DNA of 64,000 bases. Origin: Onchocerca volvulus (taxonomy: Eukaryota; Nematoda; Chromadorea; Rhabditida; Onchocercidae). The number at the start of each line of letters is the position of its first letter. Positions within the stretch are counted from its first letter, which is position 1. The notes under the pieces were generated by a model. That model saw only the letters and a list, made by a program, of their open reading frames with translations, was not told the DNA's origin and made no database searches. Positions 27,901 through 39,598 of this stretch are shown one piece after another. Location of the stretch: the NCBI GenBank assembly GCA_000499405.2, contig HG738140.1, forward strand, positions 10,815,560-10,879,559, written 5' to 3'. Position numbers and translations under genes: made by a program.

Positions 27901-30262
27901 AATTGGCAATAAAACAGGCACTATCACATATGTCTATTGTGTTGCTCCTTTCTGATAATTTCAATTTTGCTTCTAATTCTAAGTGGTAATTCGAGAAAGA
28001 AAAATTTTTGAAATTTCGAAGTATTGATTTTTTTCAAGTAATTTGCAAAAAAATTATATGATGATTAAAAACGAAGTGAATAATTTACATGTTTTAGTCT
28101 TCAATTGAGTTCGTGATTTGGCGTTCGGTAGCATGTATGAAAATGCTGTTGATGTAGGCTTCACAAAACGAGAACCACTGACTGGCGAATTGCAGTAAAT
28201 CGCATTCAAGATCTGCGGATGACAATGCTGATAATGATAATGAATGTGACACGGATAACGAAAGAAGATGAGGATTAGGATTTTTCTGAGATCGAAAATC
28301 AAGCAATGAACCTGACTTCAAAATCTGATCCATCATCTCCACAGGATATAAATAATGGTCCTCTTTTTATCCCATCCTTTTTTCCGTAATTCATTTTTGT
28401 CACCTTTCTTTTATCTCATACCCTCTTATCCTTCAAAGGAACAATATTTCTCCAAATTTCACCAGTAGCACATAATATAGCAAAACTTCTGGCAAAAATG
28501 CAAAGGGCTGAGAAAAATAAAAAAAAAAATCCATATTCTGTTTTTCCGCGAGATGAGACGATTTTTAGGCGCTCAAAGTCAAAGCAAAATTTTAGATTCA
28601 TGAGACTAACTCACTATTTCTATCCATTTTTCTGATTTTATCGTCAGAAACAGTCTAAATCTCGGTTAAACTGATTTTAATTGAAAAAGAAAAAGAAGTA
28701 GCAGGGAAACTATATGTTCAGTACTTTTTAATAATCTACAATTTTTCTATAATTTTTTCCTACAAGTTCAACAAATTTTATCTATGAATTTTTTAAAATT
28801 ATGAGATATTTGAAATAAGTAATTTCTTTTGTGTTGTTTGGAAATTTAATTAAATCTTCAGAACGAAAAAAAAATTTCTCTACTTTATCAAAGACGATAA
28901 AAGAGAAAGAACATTTTTTAAATTTGAAATAAATCCATACAAGTAGTCCTAGAATATCTATGAATATTAGTAAAAGTAAAAAACTAAAATCAAAAAGTTA
29001 ACCTCAAGAGCGGTGAAATCACTATGATTCAGTAAAGTTTGTGTATTGATGGCGGGTGAAATAATTCGATTTTTAAAACTATCATCTCCATCCATATCGT
29101 GATCTAAACTTCCACCTTTTTTCCTTTCATCAGTTTCTTCCGATTCTTCACCCCATCTCTTATCTTCCATTCCTAAAATATATTTCGAGAATCCATTGAA
29201 AATTTGCCTTATGTAATTCAATTCTTAATACGAACTTTATTTTTTGGTAGATTCATATTTAAAATTAAAAATGAATTTAAAATATTTAACATCTCCAGAA
29301 ATTTGATTTTAGACTATTTCTAATCACTTTTAAATATTTGATCTCATGAAAAAATGATAAGCGATTCTATTTCGCTAAAGAAATGTTATGCTTACGGGTG
29401 ATTTGAGCTGTATCGTCATCGATATCAAGCTCGTATTGAATTGGATTTGCTTGAAATGTTTTGACAATTGTCGTATCCGGTCCGAAAAGCGATTGCGTTA
29501 ATTCCAGAGCTTGACTGATAAGTTTATTACTTTCTGGCTCGGCCAATTGCAGTGGTAGCGGTACTAAATCCTGAAACACAAGCTTTCTTCTGCGAGGTAT
29601 AAAAGAAAACTATTATAAATCAGTAGGCACCTTAATCTTGTGAAGTAATGGTACAAAATAAAAATTGTTCATCATGAAATATCTCAGATAATTCAAATTC
29701 TAAGCAGTTTCATTCTCTTTTCTAAATAGCACCTTAACTTGAGAGTGATTATCGCATTTCAAGACATCTTCATCACTGGTAGATTGTTGCATATTGTTGC
29801 CCTGTTCTTTATTGATAATCATTAATGGTTCATTGATATCCAACACGGTTATTGTGTCATCTAACACTGGATCTTTCTTGAGACTTGCATCACTGTCTGA
29901 CGACGAGAAACTGTCGCCTTTTTGATCATCCGTCGTCGAAGAAGACGAACATGTTAATTTATTATGATTCTGAAATTCATCTGCTTTTTCGTGCTGATCG
30001 AGATTTGCCACAATTTAAAATGACGCGGATCAATAAGAAATTTCATATTATAAAAGCTTTCTGTTTTTATTTTTATATCACTTGAAAACTGCACCATGCT
30101 TATCTTACAACGCATCTGATGCAATGTTTTTATCAAACTTTGATATATTCTTCAGCTTACTTTATTTGCAAATGATAAATCAGTGGTCCAAAAAGAGTGA
30201 TCTGTAGGCATTTGGTTGCAGCGCCGTGTAGATAAACCTCGTTCTATTGGTGGCTGGGACAT
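24926..30262 (-). CDS. CPEB-family cytoplasmic polyadenylation element-binding protein
   Basis: Cytoplasmic regulator of poly(A) length and translation of target mRNAs. Fourteen exons: 30161-30262, 29739-29993, 29396-29570, 29003-29172, 28089-28212, 27560-27759, 26998-27095, 26586-26686, 26403-26492, 25995-26113, 25697-25811, 25516-25602, 25194-25288 and 24926-25117. All phases fit, giving 640 residues. The N-terminal 370 residues are Ser/Asp-rich and low complexity, and include SPVSGSRF. RRM1 starts with SRKVFVGGLP near 393 and continues through YFPPKGYVFLIFDY. RRM2 starts with RAIFVGGVPRP near 502. The C-terminal ZZ zinc domain (578-640) has C590, C593, C598, C607, C612, C617, C620, H625 and H633. 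SRKVFVGGLP and VELKPYVLDDQ are of the CPEB2-4/Orb2 type rather than CPEB1. The exon 2 donor is ambiguous by 6 bases (29733 or 29739). Confidence 0.93.
28213..29002 (-). other. CPEB intron 4 with a possible alternative exon
   Basis: 790 bp. Immediately upstream of exon 5 the minus strand stays open from two ATGs at 28336 and 28333 to about 28253. A 40-base stretch from gtgtca to cgcag then joins in phase to exon 5. This could be an extra exon or an alternative start giving a short isoform without the acidic N-terminus. Confidence 0.3.
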
Positions 30263-30270
30263 CCTGAAAA
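30263..30270 (-). promoter_or_regulatory. Probable spliced-leader acceptor of the CPEB gene
   Basis: Read on the minus strand, TTTTCAG is followed by one G and then the ATG at 30262. An acceptor this close to a start codon in a nematode fits SL trans-splicing, though an upstream 5' UTR exon cannot be ruled out. Confidence 0.5.
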
Positions 30271-31537
30271 TTTTATTCCGAAAAATCAAAAATTTTTTCT
30301 GACAGTATCTGGAAAAAATCATTCAAGAAATAAGGACTATTGTTCCATCTACTATTCTAGTATACACGAAATCTCGAAAACCAAATCATCCACTACCCAT
30401 TGCATTTCGAATCGACCGCTTTCATCGACGAAAAATCTTAAGAAGCAAAAATCTAGATGATTTTCAAGAGTTTCAATAATAAATTTAAATATTTTACATG
30501 TAAATTTGTTAGTATAGCACGAAGTTCAATTTACAATGAATTTGTTTCTCTTTTTCACTTGCTGGCTAGCAACTTCCTCTTTCTTTGTCTTTCTTGATCG
30601 ATTGTTTTTGCAACTTTTTTGTTAGAAAATTATGATTCTTGACTGAGAAATGCCTAATAATTTATTGATATATATATGATTTATCGAAACACATTAATAT
30701 TTGAGGAAGTTGAAAGTATAAAGTGGATACTTCGAGAATATGTTCGCAGATTACAAAAAATCGATTTTTATTAAAAAAAATTATCAAAAATTGATTTTTA
30801 TTGAAAAACTTAGAGAATATGTTCGCAGATTACAAAAAATTGATTTTTATTAAAAAAAAAAAAAGATTTTTATTAAAAAGCATTTTATAGGTTCAAGTTT
30901 ATTTCTTGAGGTCTGAATAATTCAACATTAAAACAGTAAAACATGTGCACCAAATCTCGATTGCAGCTTGAATAACTATAGCTTTACCCGTAAATTCTTT
31001 ATCTACAAAAAAATTGAATCTAAGCAGGTTCATTGTATAAATTAGAAAAATTTGATTTTCGGTCGATTTGACAAATTTCTGATTAATCACTGCATGATCC
31101 TGTCAATCATTTGAAAGCACTTGCTTTAGATTATCTTTTTCATCGATAATGCAGTAATTTCTGATATCTTTAAATATCGTTAAAAATTTTCATGACAACT
31201 ATAACGATTCATTTAATGGCTGTTGTAGCATATTCATTTCTCAAACTTGGGTAATTAAACCACTTTTTTTCTTGATTGATTGACTGATTTTATGGCTTTT
31301 TTAAACAGCAATCCAAATAACTTTTTCTGGTCTTTTCTTTTTTTTTTTTTGATTTTTCACCTTTTCATCAAAAGACTAAATCTAACAGTTCTCATTGTGA
31401 TGTGTGGACGTTAAGACAAAGTGATGTGAGATCCTTTATTTGTTTACAATTTCGTTAAATCAAATCAAAATTATGCAGAAATAAGTTCAGGAAAATATTT
31501 CGAAACCATAATTTCTTATACCAAATTTCTGTATCTT
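30271..31537. other. Intergenic between two minus-strand genes
   Basis: Carries the upstream region of the CPEB gene and the 3' end of the small secreted gene. Apart from the repeat at 30734-30860 I see nothing defined. Confidence 0.5.
30734..30860. repeat. Direct repeat, period 79 bp
   Basis: The stretch gagaatatgttcgcagatta, followed by caaaaaat(c/t)gatttttatt and an A run, begins at 30734 and again at 30813. An extra gatttttatt motif sits between and after the copies. The identity is high, so the duplication looks recent or polymerase-slippage driven. Confidence 0.85.
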
Positions 31538-32197
31538 TCATATAAGTCTCTCGAAGAAGTCTCTGGAATTGGCAGCAATCGGTGAATCTCGTTGTTGTAA
31601 ATTCCAATTCGCTGGACGATACTGAAGTGGATTAATCGGTTCGTAAGCGGTTGTTACGCCTTCAGCTACTATTCTACCCGACTGAATATTTCCATTGCTT
31701 GATCCTTGCCTAAGTTACAACATTTTTATAATTCCTTGAAGAATTAAAGAAGCTGAAAGACTTAAAAAAAAAAAAAAAAAGGAACTGAAAGCAAAATGAA
31801 GCATCAGTTAACTTTGATTCTCCATCCTCCATTTTTTGAATAGCAAAAAAGAAAAAAAAAGACAAATTACAAAAAAGACTTGTCCCGCGCTCAAATGCAA
31901 AATATTTTGGACAGTAACTATATTATTCTTCATCAAACGATATTCAATATAATGGTCTTAACTAGACAAAATTAATTTTGGATCACATTAAACTTAAGAG
32001 GGAAAAGATGGGATTTTTTGAAAAAAAAAAAAAAAAACAGAACTAAATAGGAATTTTAAAAAATTAAACTAAAACATGAAGAATAATAATATAATATAGT
32101 TACTGTCAAAAGAGAGAGACAACTATAAAAAACTAGAATTGTCTTTAGATACTATGATTTAAATAATCTATTGATTATTTTTTTTTTTTTTTTTTAA

Positions 32198-32243
<46 letters not shown>

Positions 32244-34786
32244 AAAAAGAATTTTCACATTCCTATGAGACAAGCTAACATTTACGGAAATGATGATTTT
32301 ATTTCTGGGAACATTGATGATGTTTTTTAGAGGCACGAAATTTATCATCGGAGTTGAAATTAATCATTCATCCACATTACTTATGATTAAAGAGACAATA
32401 ATGGTTATTACTCAAGTTTAGCTAACCGTATAAGCTGAGGCAAAAAATTTGCATCGCTCTCTTCGAAGTTAATTACTGCGTAGAATGCCAAGAATACTAA
32501 ATAAAAAATGCTATTCAACGACTGCTACAAAGTCATTCTTACTGCTACTTTTAAGCTTAAGCCTCAATCTTAACAAACATTCTATCTCGAATCTGAAGGA
32601 GTCCCTCAAATCACATCGCTCCTCACCAGCGTCACATAGTTTGTTATGTTTTTTTAGCGCAACTCCAATTTTATCGCAAACTATAAACAAACCGGTGGGT
32701 TTAAGCTGGTTTGCTACAATCTGTTACGTCTCGATCGATGACAATGATAGTTTTGCGTGATTATGTCGTCATATGAAATGGCGGTTCTTACTACTGTTTG
32801 TTTTTTGGTATAACTTCTTAACAATGAAGTTTAGAATTTTATGTATACTTTGCATAACATGTGCTGTCTTTGGAAGTGCTACACCGATAGGGTCCGTATT
32901 GGAGGTAACGGAATTGAAAATAGCATACTTTTGCATGGTAGCCACTTCTTGTTTACGGTTTATCTCGGTCGATCCATCAGAAATACCATACACGTTCGGG
33001 CATATCACTCGGTAAACCCAAACCCGAACACCGCCTCTGAAAACTTTCTGTTTCAGTCCTTTTTGATTGTTGAAGAGATTAGAAGAACTGGCAGTATTTT
33101 CATTGCTAAGTAGAGAGCAAATTCGATAAATCATACTGTTCGGTGCGAATATTCGAAACAAAATCGAATTCGGGTCCTTCCTTACTATAAAGATCCTTCT
33201 GATCCACCATTCCACCAGTATAATATGATCCCAGTGATACCAGGTCTGTACCAATATATATTTTACGTGGTACCGAAATTTCACAGCAGCTTTGCAATAT
33301 GCTAGAATCATTTTTTCTATTGAATTTATTAAATTTTTAAATATAAAATAAAACAGTAAGATAGCAAATAAACATTGTCATTTTTGGTGATGTTTGAAAT
33401 TTGGTAAATCTCAGATTTTAGAAAAATAAACTAATAAGTCTAATGGAAATTACACTTTGTATCTCGCTCGTTTCAAAATTACGAGAAGAAGAATCTTTGG
33501 AAACTGAAAATTACTGGCTGAAAAACTAATCAAAAAAGAAAGGTTGTTTTTCATGATGAACTGATAGAAGTGAGAAGAAATGATTCTACACCATGCATTT
33601 ATCATTAAAATGTTGTTGGGCTCAAATTTCATTTCGATATTAAAATGGTACCTCTGTCCGTTGGAAGCCCATTTCATGCCGGAGAATGTATCAGTTTCAG
33701 CTCGGCAACTTGCTTGATTATCAGCACAGCGAGGACCGGATGTGCCACACGGTAATTTGTTGCATTCTGCTTCAATAGCTCCATTTTCATAGACTACTAA
33801 CTTTGTTACTACCTTTAATAAACAAATTTCTTTTATAGTAAAAAGTAAGGTTTTATTTGTTATCAGTTAAGAAAAGACTTCGTACAATTAACACCCCAAG
33901 GTATGGCATCAAAAGACGTTATAAAATCCTCAAATCAATATCTTTTTAGGAGCGATTTCAAGTTGATTAAGTTCATCTGCTTTAATCGACTTCAAGTCGA
34001 TTAAGTTTATCTGTTTTACACTGTTTTATTCTTTTTGCCAGTCTTCTCAGTTTTCTGTTGAATTTCCGAACTGAACTTTGTATACAACTTTACGTTGTTC
34101 AAGTTTATGTATAAGATCACAGTCTGATCAGATTGATATTCTTGTTTATTTATATATCGTAAAAATTCTTAAGTGGGATTGTTATACCTTCCACAAAACA
34201 GTCAATCTACAATGCGATTAGCCGTCAAGGTCAATGGATAGACAATTCCATGACTATCGAAAAAGATATATTCCAACAAGTTTAAATTTTATCTGAAGGA
34301 AATTTGGAAGAAGGAAACATACAAAAAGATGAGATTAAAATTTTGTAAGTCTGGTTGTATTGAAAAAAGTGCAATTTGAGAAATTGAAATTAACAATTTA
34401 TAACGTAAGATAAATAAACAAATTTTGACTAATTTCATCAACTTCAATAATCACCAAATCTTTTTTATCATACTTAAATCCTATTTTGAGGAACTTATTT
34501 TAACAAACTGTTTCTCTAATATGTTTATGAAAATTGTACACAAAATTATGTCTGTTCTGTAATCAAATTAAGAATAGCTGGATTTATGAAAAAATGCATT
34601 ATTAGATTATAATGAATTTGATATTTTTATTACTTAAACTGGTGAAGAAAAACAACGGTCGAAAAATGATACCTGATTGGGTAAGCATTTGGTACTCAAA
34701 CTTGATTGTTGAAGATTATTGTTAGCTTCGAAAGCCATGAATAAAGAGAGCAAACAAAATAGTTGATATATACTAGCACGGGACAT
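31538..34786 (-). CDS. Small secreted cysteine-rich nematode protein
   Basis: Exons: 34673-34786, 33652-33812, 33137-33301 and 31538-31709. Phases 0, 2, 2 agree at every junction, giving 203 residues. A signal peptide covers about 1-22 (CLLSLFMAFEA region). The mature protein has cysteines at 34, 55, 60, 67, 74, 97 and 98, with a CC pair in QSCCEIS. It continues with a conserved-looking GTDLVSLGSYYTGGMV and EFDFVSNIRTEQ, and ends in a cysteine-free, Gln/Asn/Pro-rich tail. I do not recognise the family. The Cys spacing and following GG recall the N-terminal domains of nematode hedgehog-related proteins, but that is only a guess. Introns 1 (860 bp) and 3 (1427 bp) are long; intron 3 contains unexplained open frames. 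Confidence 0.7.
32178..32249. repeat. Poly(T)-poly(A) palindromic tract
   Basis: Two T runs broken by aa (32178-32210) meet directly a run of about 31 A (32211-32241) plus a further A-rich tail. It lies in intron 3 of the small secreted gene. It could be a real T/A hairpin or an assembly collapse of homopolymers. Confidence 0.85.
33953..34019. repeat. Tandem repeat, two 34-bp units
   Basis: Units 33953-33986 and 33987-34019 share cga.ttcaagt.gattaagtt.atctg.ttta with only a few differences. They lie in intron 1 of the small secreted gene. Confidence 0.85.
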
Positions 34787-36021
34787 TATACGATTGACAA
34801 AGATTGTCACAGCAATAGTTCCAAAAGTGGTCGCAGTTGATAATGTTTTGGGCTGAAATATGAAGATGGACTGAGAGAAGAGGCGGATAATAAACAGTTC
34901 AATCACCTCTTGACCTATATGTATCATTGTATGCACTGATATTACAATACATCAGAAACAGGAAACTGGTTTTTACGAATCTGTCATTCATTTATTTTCT
35001 CATGAAAAGATATATTAAATGAAGTTATCACAATAAGGAAAAATTGCAATTATTTTTCTGACCATAATCAGAATCAAAAAGAGAGGAAACATCATTATCA
35101 CCTTCCTTTTTTCTGTTTCAAATGTTGAAAAAGATGCATCGCAGCTGTTTATCCATGTCGAACTTCAAATTTGAAAGATTCGTTAAAACTTTCGTAATCA
35201 ACCTATTTGCGATGGAATGAATTTTCTTCCTGTACTTATTAAATTTACGACATGCGTGACTCAAATCAAAAAGTAAAAAAAGTTATTTTCATATTTCTTT
35301 TCGAATTTTATTTACTTCTAAAATAAATCCGTTTATTTTTTTTAGTTGGACGTGAATTTTCAAGTTTCTTAATTCCATAACATACAACTTCATAGAATTC
35401 GATTTTTAATGCCATTATAAACTTGCATTTATAAATTTACACTGATCAGAAAGCATGACGATCAAGTAATCATATCTGATAAATCTCAATTTCAAATTCC
35501 AATTTTTTATTCCTGAGTCTATAATTCATAATACATTGTCAAAGCAACATAACTTTTTCAGTTTTTAACCATAATTCCAGGAATTATTTTACTGAAAACT
35601 AGATTAATATTGGAGTTATATTGACCTTTGATAATTATAATAATAATAAATCATATCACTATATCTATGCCATATAATTTTATGTTTGATTGCTCCACGA
35701 TCAGATGTAACATTTATTCCAATTACATTATATATATTTGCAAAGAAATGTGAAATTTCAAGGAATTGTTGAACCTCGAAGTTCGTGTTTTAAAAGTCAT
35801 ATTGATAGGGAATCAGTTTAATCCGATATTTATGACTATGAAATCTTCTAGTTCACAATTTTCTTCCAGTAATTACTTATATGCAATCCAAAAGTTTCAA
35901 CCAATATTATATTCAATATGCCGAAGTAGAAATGCTGAATTGCTATTAAGGAACAAAAATATTCCTTACTATTATGTAATAAAATAAGGTGTATATCATT
36001 ATCTTATAATTTCATGATCAA

Positions 36022-36882
36022 ATTTTGTTTCTTTCTTAATTTTCATACTGGAAATATTTCTATAGTGATAGAACAATCTATTCGTTCATTTTTTTAAAAA
36101 TAATTATCGTAAATCTAAATAGGTTAAATTATCTTCTATCTATTTAAGTAATTCTGACACATATCAATGCTGAATTTGAATTTCAATCAAGTGAAAAAAT
36201 GATAGTTCAGTGACACAGACTATTATTTCAAACTTCAATTAAAAACGAAATATTTTGATTGCTCATATTTTAAACATAGAATTTGTTTGATAAATACATT
36301 ATTTAATATTCATATCCAAAAATTTGATTTCCATTTATACTGACAGAACGATCTATTCTCTCGCTCGTTCCTTTTTAAGACACTATTCATAAATCAAATA
36401 GGTCAGGTCATCTTCAACAAATAAAATATCTTCCATCCCTCGATGTTGATCAATTCTCAAATTATTCATTACATACTGTTTCAGACCATAGCCATTTCGA
36501 TAATGAAATCGATCTTTTTTTTTTTCTTTTTTTTTTGTTAATTTCTTTACTGCCATTTTTTTTTTTTTTTAATTTTTGAGATATTTCACACGATCGGAAA
36601 TGATTAAGAATATATCAACATTTTTAGTAATGTAAGAGAGAAATAAATATCGGATAGCAGACAATGAAATTAACTGGAATGAAATTAAAGCTAAGAATTA
36701 ACATGAAATTTACAAACATCTCTGGTAGTTTGATAACATGGATAGTTGGTGAATTTTGCGTATTTCTATTTCATTGATCACTAAAATAGGAAAGAACAGA
36801 TCGCTCTATCAGTATAAAAATATTCCCAATACGAAAATCAAATTTTCAGATATAAATATGAAATGATATACTTATCAAACAA
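36022..36882. repeat. Three-copy dispersed repeat, one copy inverted
   Basis: Copies lie at about 36022-36139 (+), 36285-36417 (+) and 36786-36882 (-). They share aaatttgattt..., then tactgatagaacgatctatt in variant form, then a tcgttc-type stretch. The two direct copies also share aaatc.aatagg followed by atcttc. The inverted third copy makes copy 2 and copy 3 a potential stem with a loop of about 370 bp. This suggests a small non-autonomous element. Confidence 0.6.
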
Positions 36883-37230
36883 TGGACAATTAATGATTTA
36901 TCCATACAATATCGGAAACGACCAAATAATTTATTATACGAAATTATTATCATTTTGCGACATTTCTTATATCGTAATTAGTCCTGTCGTTAAAATAGTA
37001 ATCCCTGTCATATAGTTGAATTATTCTGTTTTTGACAACTTTCATGGCATTTTTAGCATTTAGTCTTTGTTTCTTTTATTGAAGTTGCTTGACATTTATG
37101 TTATTTCTATTGCTTGAGTCAATGATGTTAATTGCATAAACAATGGAATAAGAATAATAATTAATCATTTAGACGATGCGCGAAAAGAATGCGATTTCTA
37201 TTTTGTTTACACACAGTGTTAATATTCTTT

Positions 37231-37243
37231 GAAATATTTTCAG
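37231..37243 (+). promoter_or_regulatory. Probable spliced-leader acceptor
   Basis: gaaatattttcag ends six bases before the ATG at 37250. This is the expected form and spacing of a trans-splice acceptor, and it supports this start. Confidence 0.5.
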
Positions 37244-37249
37244 GACAGA

Positions 37250-38452
37250 ATGAAATTACTTAAAATAGCTCTGGCTGCAGTATTGATGCAAATGGTTGAA
37301 GCCAATGTTAGCAGACCGATGTTCTTCCAATATTTATTGTTTTAATTTATTCTAACTACGTAACAAAATGGTCGTTTAAGGAACCTAGTGTGATGAGTTT
37401 GAAAATCTGAAATGGAGAAATCCGGAATGTTATTCAGTTTGCTGAGCCAATATTTTTATAGTTTAATATCTTCTTATCGTCATTTAATTACAATTTTCAG
37501 CAAATGTCCGGTACATTTTAGGCTTGTTTAAATCTTATCAGTTCGAGAAATCAATCATATTTGCGTTGAAAAAAGCATGAATTTCATGAGTTAATTAGGA
37601 ATATATCAGATGATGGTGGGAGGTGATGTACTTCTCAGATTTTCACCAAATAGATGAGAAAAGAATAGGATGATTGAAATAAATAAATAAGCAAGAATAT
37701 TTACTTGTCGTATCTTACTGTATGCATGCAGAACGAGATACATCATGTGGGAACTGTCGTGCAGTCATCATTCAGAAGGCGATCTGTCAACAAATGGTGA
37801 CCTCTGCAGCACTCGATGAAAGTTGACAAGAATGAGTGCACTAATTTAAAAACACGACAAAATGCTTTTGACCATTGCAAAGCCATACTGGCCCCAATGA
37901 AAGACCAATGCATGGCATTGAGGCAGTGTTGTCCAAGTTATCTCAGGTAGGTGCCATTGGATGAAATTTTGCTGAATATATGCTGACATTGCAAGAATGG
38001 ATGTCACTCTGATCATTTGTATAAATACCCAGCTGGGAAAAACTTCCTTTAATGGACTTAAAAAGTGATGTGTACTGTTGTGCGCATAATTAAGATTAAT
38101 TAGCAAGAAAAAAATTCATGTTTAATATCAGCAAATTATCTTTAAAAGTATACATTCCGAAAGACCTCTCTATTTAATTTAATCGAAATTTCTAAATTGA
38201 AAAAATTCGATCCAAATTCAATTAAAAATCTTCTTGCTTTTTTATTTCAGATGCGCAAAACTGATGATGCAAACAAATATATCGAGGAAGTATAACGATA
38301 TATTGAATCGTACGAAAGAGATACAAAGTAATTGTGAAAAGAAAATTATGGCAACATTAAAATCATTCCTCCTTCTTATTCCTAAGAAATCATTCATTCA
38401 AATCATCATTCATTCATCATTCAAAATCATTCCTCCCTCTTATTCCTTCTGA
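37250..38452 (+). pseudogene. Secreted cysteine-rich protein gene, apparently frameshifted
   Basis: Probable exons: 37250-37303 (signal peptide MKLLKIALAAVLMQMVEA), 37389-37436 (CDEFENLKWRNPECYS), 37732-37950 and 38251-38452. The pieces share a regular Cys pattern: CGNC, CQQM, NECTN, DHC, DQCMALRQCC, then CAKLMM and SNCEKK after the last junction. Within exon 3 the frame coding CGNCRAVII...LDES reaches a TGA at 37833-37835. One base on, the frame VDKNECTNLK continues through the donor, so one base too many (or two too few) lies around 37831-37836. The phase from exon 2 into exon 3 is also off by one. This is either a young pseudogene or two indel errors in the assembly. The last exon ends in a low-complexity repeat (SFI/HSSF) that differs from the body. 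Family unknown. Confidence 0.55.
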
Positions 38453-39598
38453 TTCTTATTATCATTTCTCCTTCTCACGTTTTGCCTCGTGATAAGAATA
38501 CCGGTGATTGTTGACAACAAAATAAACTGATAAATAAAGATGAATCCATTTCGACAATCCAATTGATGACTATACATACGCTATCAAAAGACTTTCGATA
38601 TCAACAACTGATGAGTGGAAAAACTCGGACAAAACTGTATCATCCGAGAGTCTGACTTGACTTTGCGTCGTATTCGAACGGATTTAAGATAACAGAACTG
38701 CATATATTAGATTGAGAATATCAAATGATAAAACTGACTAAGAGAATCGAATTAATGCGATCAAATTAATGATACGGTAGAGAATGTCGGCGCCAATGAC
38801 AAAAATTATTGCAACGTTCGATTCAATAGGAACGGATGCAAATTGAAAGAAGTAAACTGAAGTTGTTAGATGAAAGTATCAGATTAACAATTCTAATTAT
38901 GAATGGATAATATATTAAAGAGGATATGAAAACGTACTAAAATGAATTTTTTGTGCATTTAAATCAAACGTTTAAGAAAATGGAAATAAAATTTGTAGAA
39001 ATCGTTTGTGTGAAAGTAAAGAAAGAAAAAAGCTTTCTGAAATTATCTATGATGACTAGGAAAAATACACATTAATCAATTGATAATACAAAAGAAAAAT
39101 AAAATATAACACGAGATTATGACTGCATTCATAAGTAATGAACAACGAATTCAACTAAATAATGGATATGTGGACAATAAGCAAACTTTTTAGGGAATAT
39201 AGGATAAGAAACATCTTGATTGATACCTTCCATTTTTTTCTTTTTTTCCTCCCCAAATACTCTTCGAACGGTGTTTCAGAGTTAATGGGATCAAAGATAC
39301 TTCTCAAGAAGGAAGAAATAATTTGGAACTTCTCAGTTCAGCAAATTGAACCAATACCAGTCCTAGTAGGAGATTGGAAAGATGTGCTTAGGATAAACAG
39401 AATTGGAGTGAATGTTCATCTTAGATGCATTCCTGATAACCAGTTGATTTTGATAATCATGATATGTATTATATCATATTATTATTATATAATATAATTT
39501 GAATTTTTTTGTTCGTTTTTTTTTTTTTTTAAGAGAAATGAGAGGAAAGTGATATTCGACACATTGTCTCTGCCTTGAACAGCTTGCTTTCTTCAATT
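38453..39598. other. Intergenic; one open frame of doubtful status
   Basis: An AATAAA at 38519-38524 may serve the preceding plus-strand gene. A plus-strand open frame at 39162-39497 is preceded internally by a good acceptor (pyrimidine tract and tgtttcag at about 39280). It reads VSELMGSKILLKKEEIIWNF and on to LVGDWKDVLRINRIG. It may be a stray terminal exon, but no linked partner was found. Confidence 0.4.

Larger units (their letters stand above)
34787..37249. other. Divergent intergenic region with a repeat cluster
   Basis: Separates the minus-strand secreted gene from the plus-strand Cys-rich gene at 37250, so it holds both promoters. Apart from the three-copy repeat family at 36022-36882 and long T tracts near 36510-36570, nothing was recognised. 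Confidence 0.5.
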
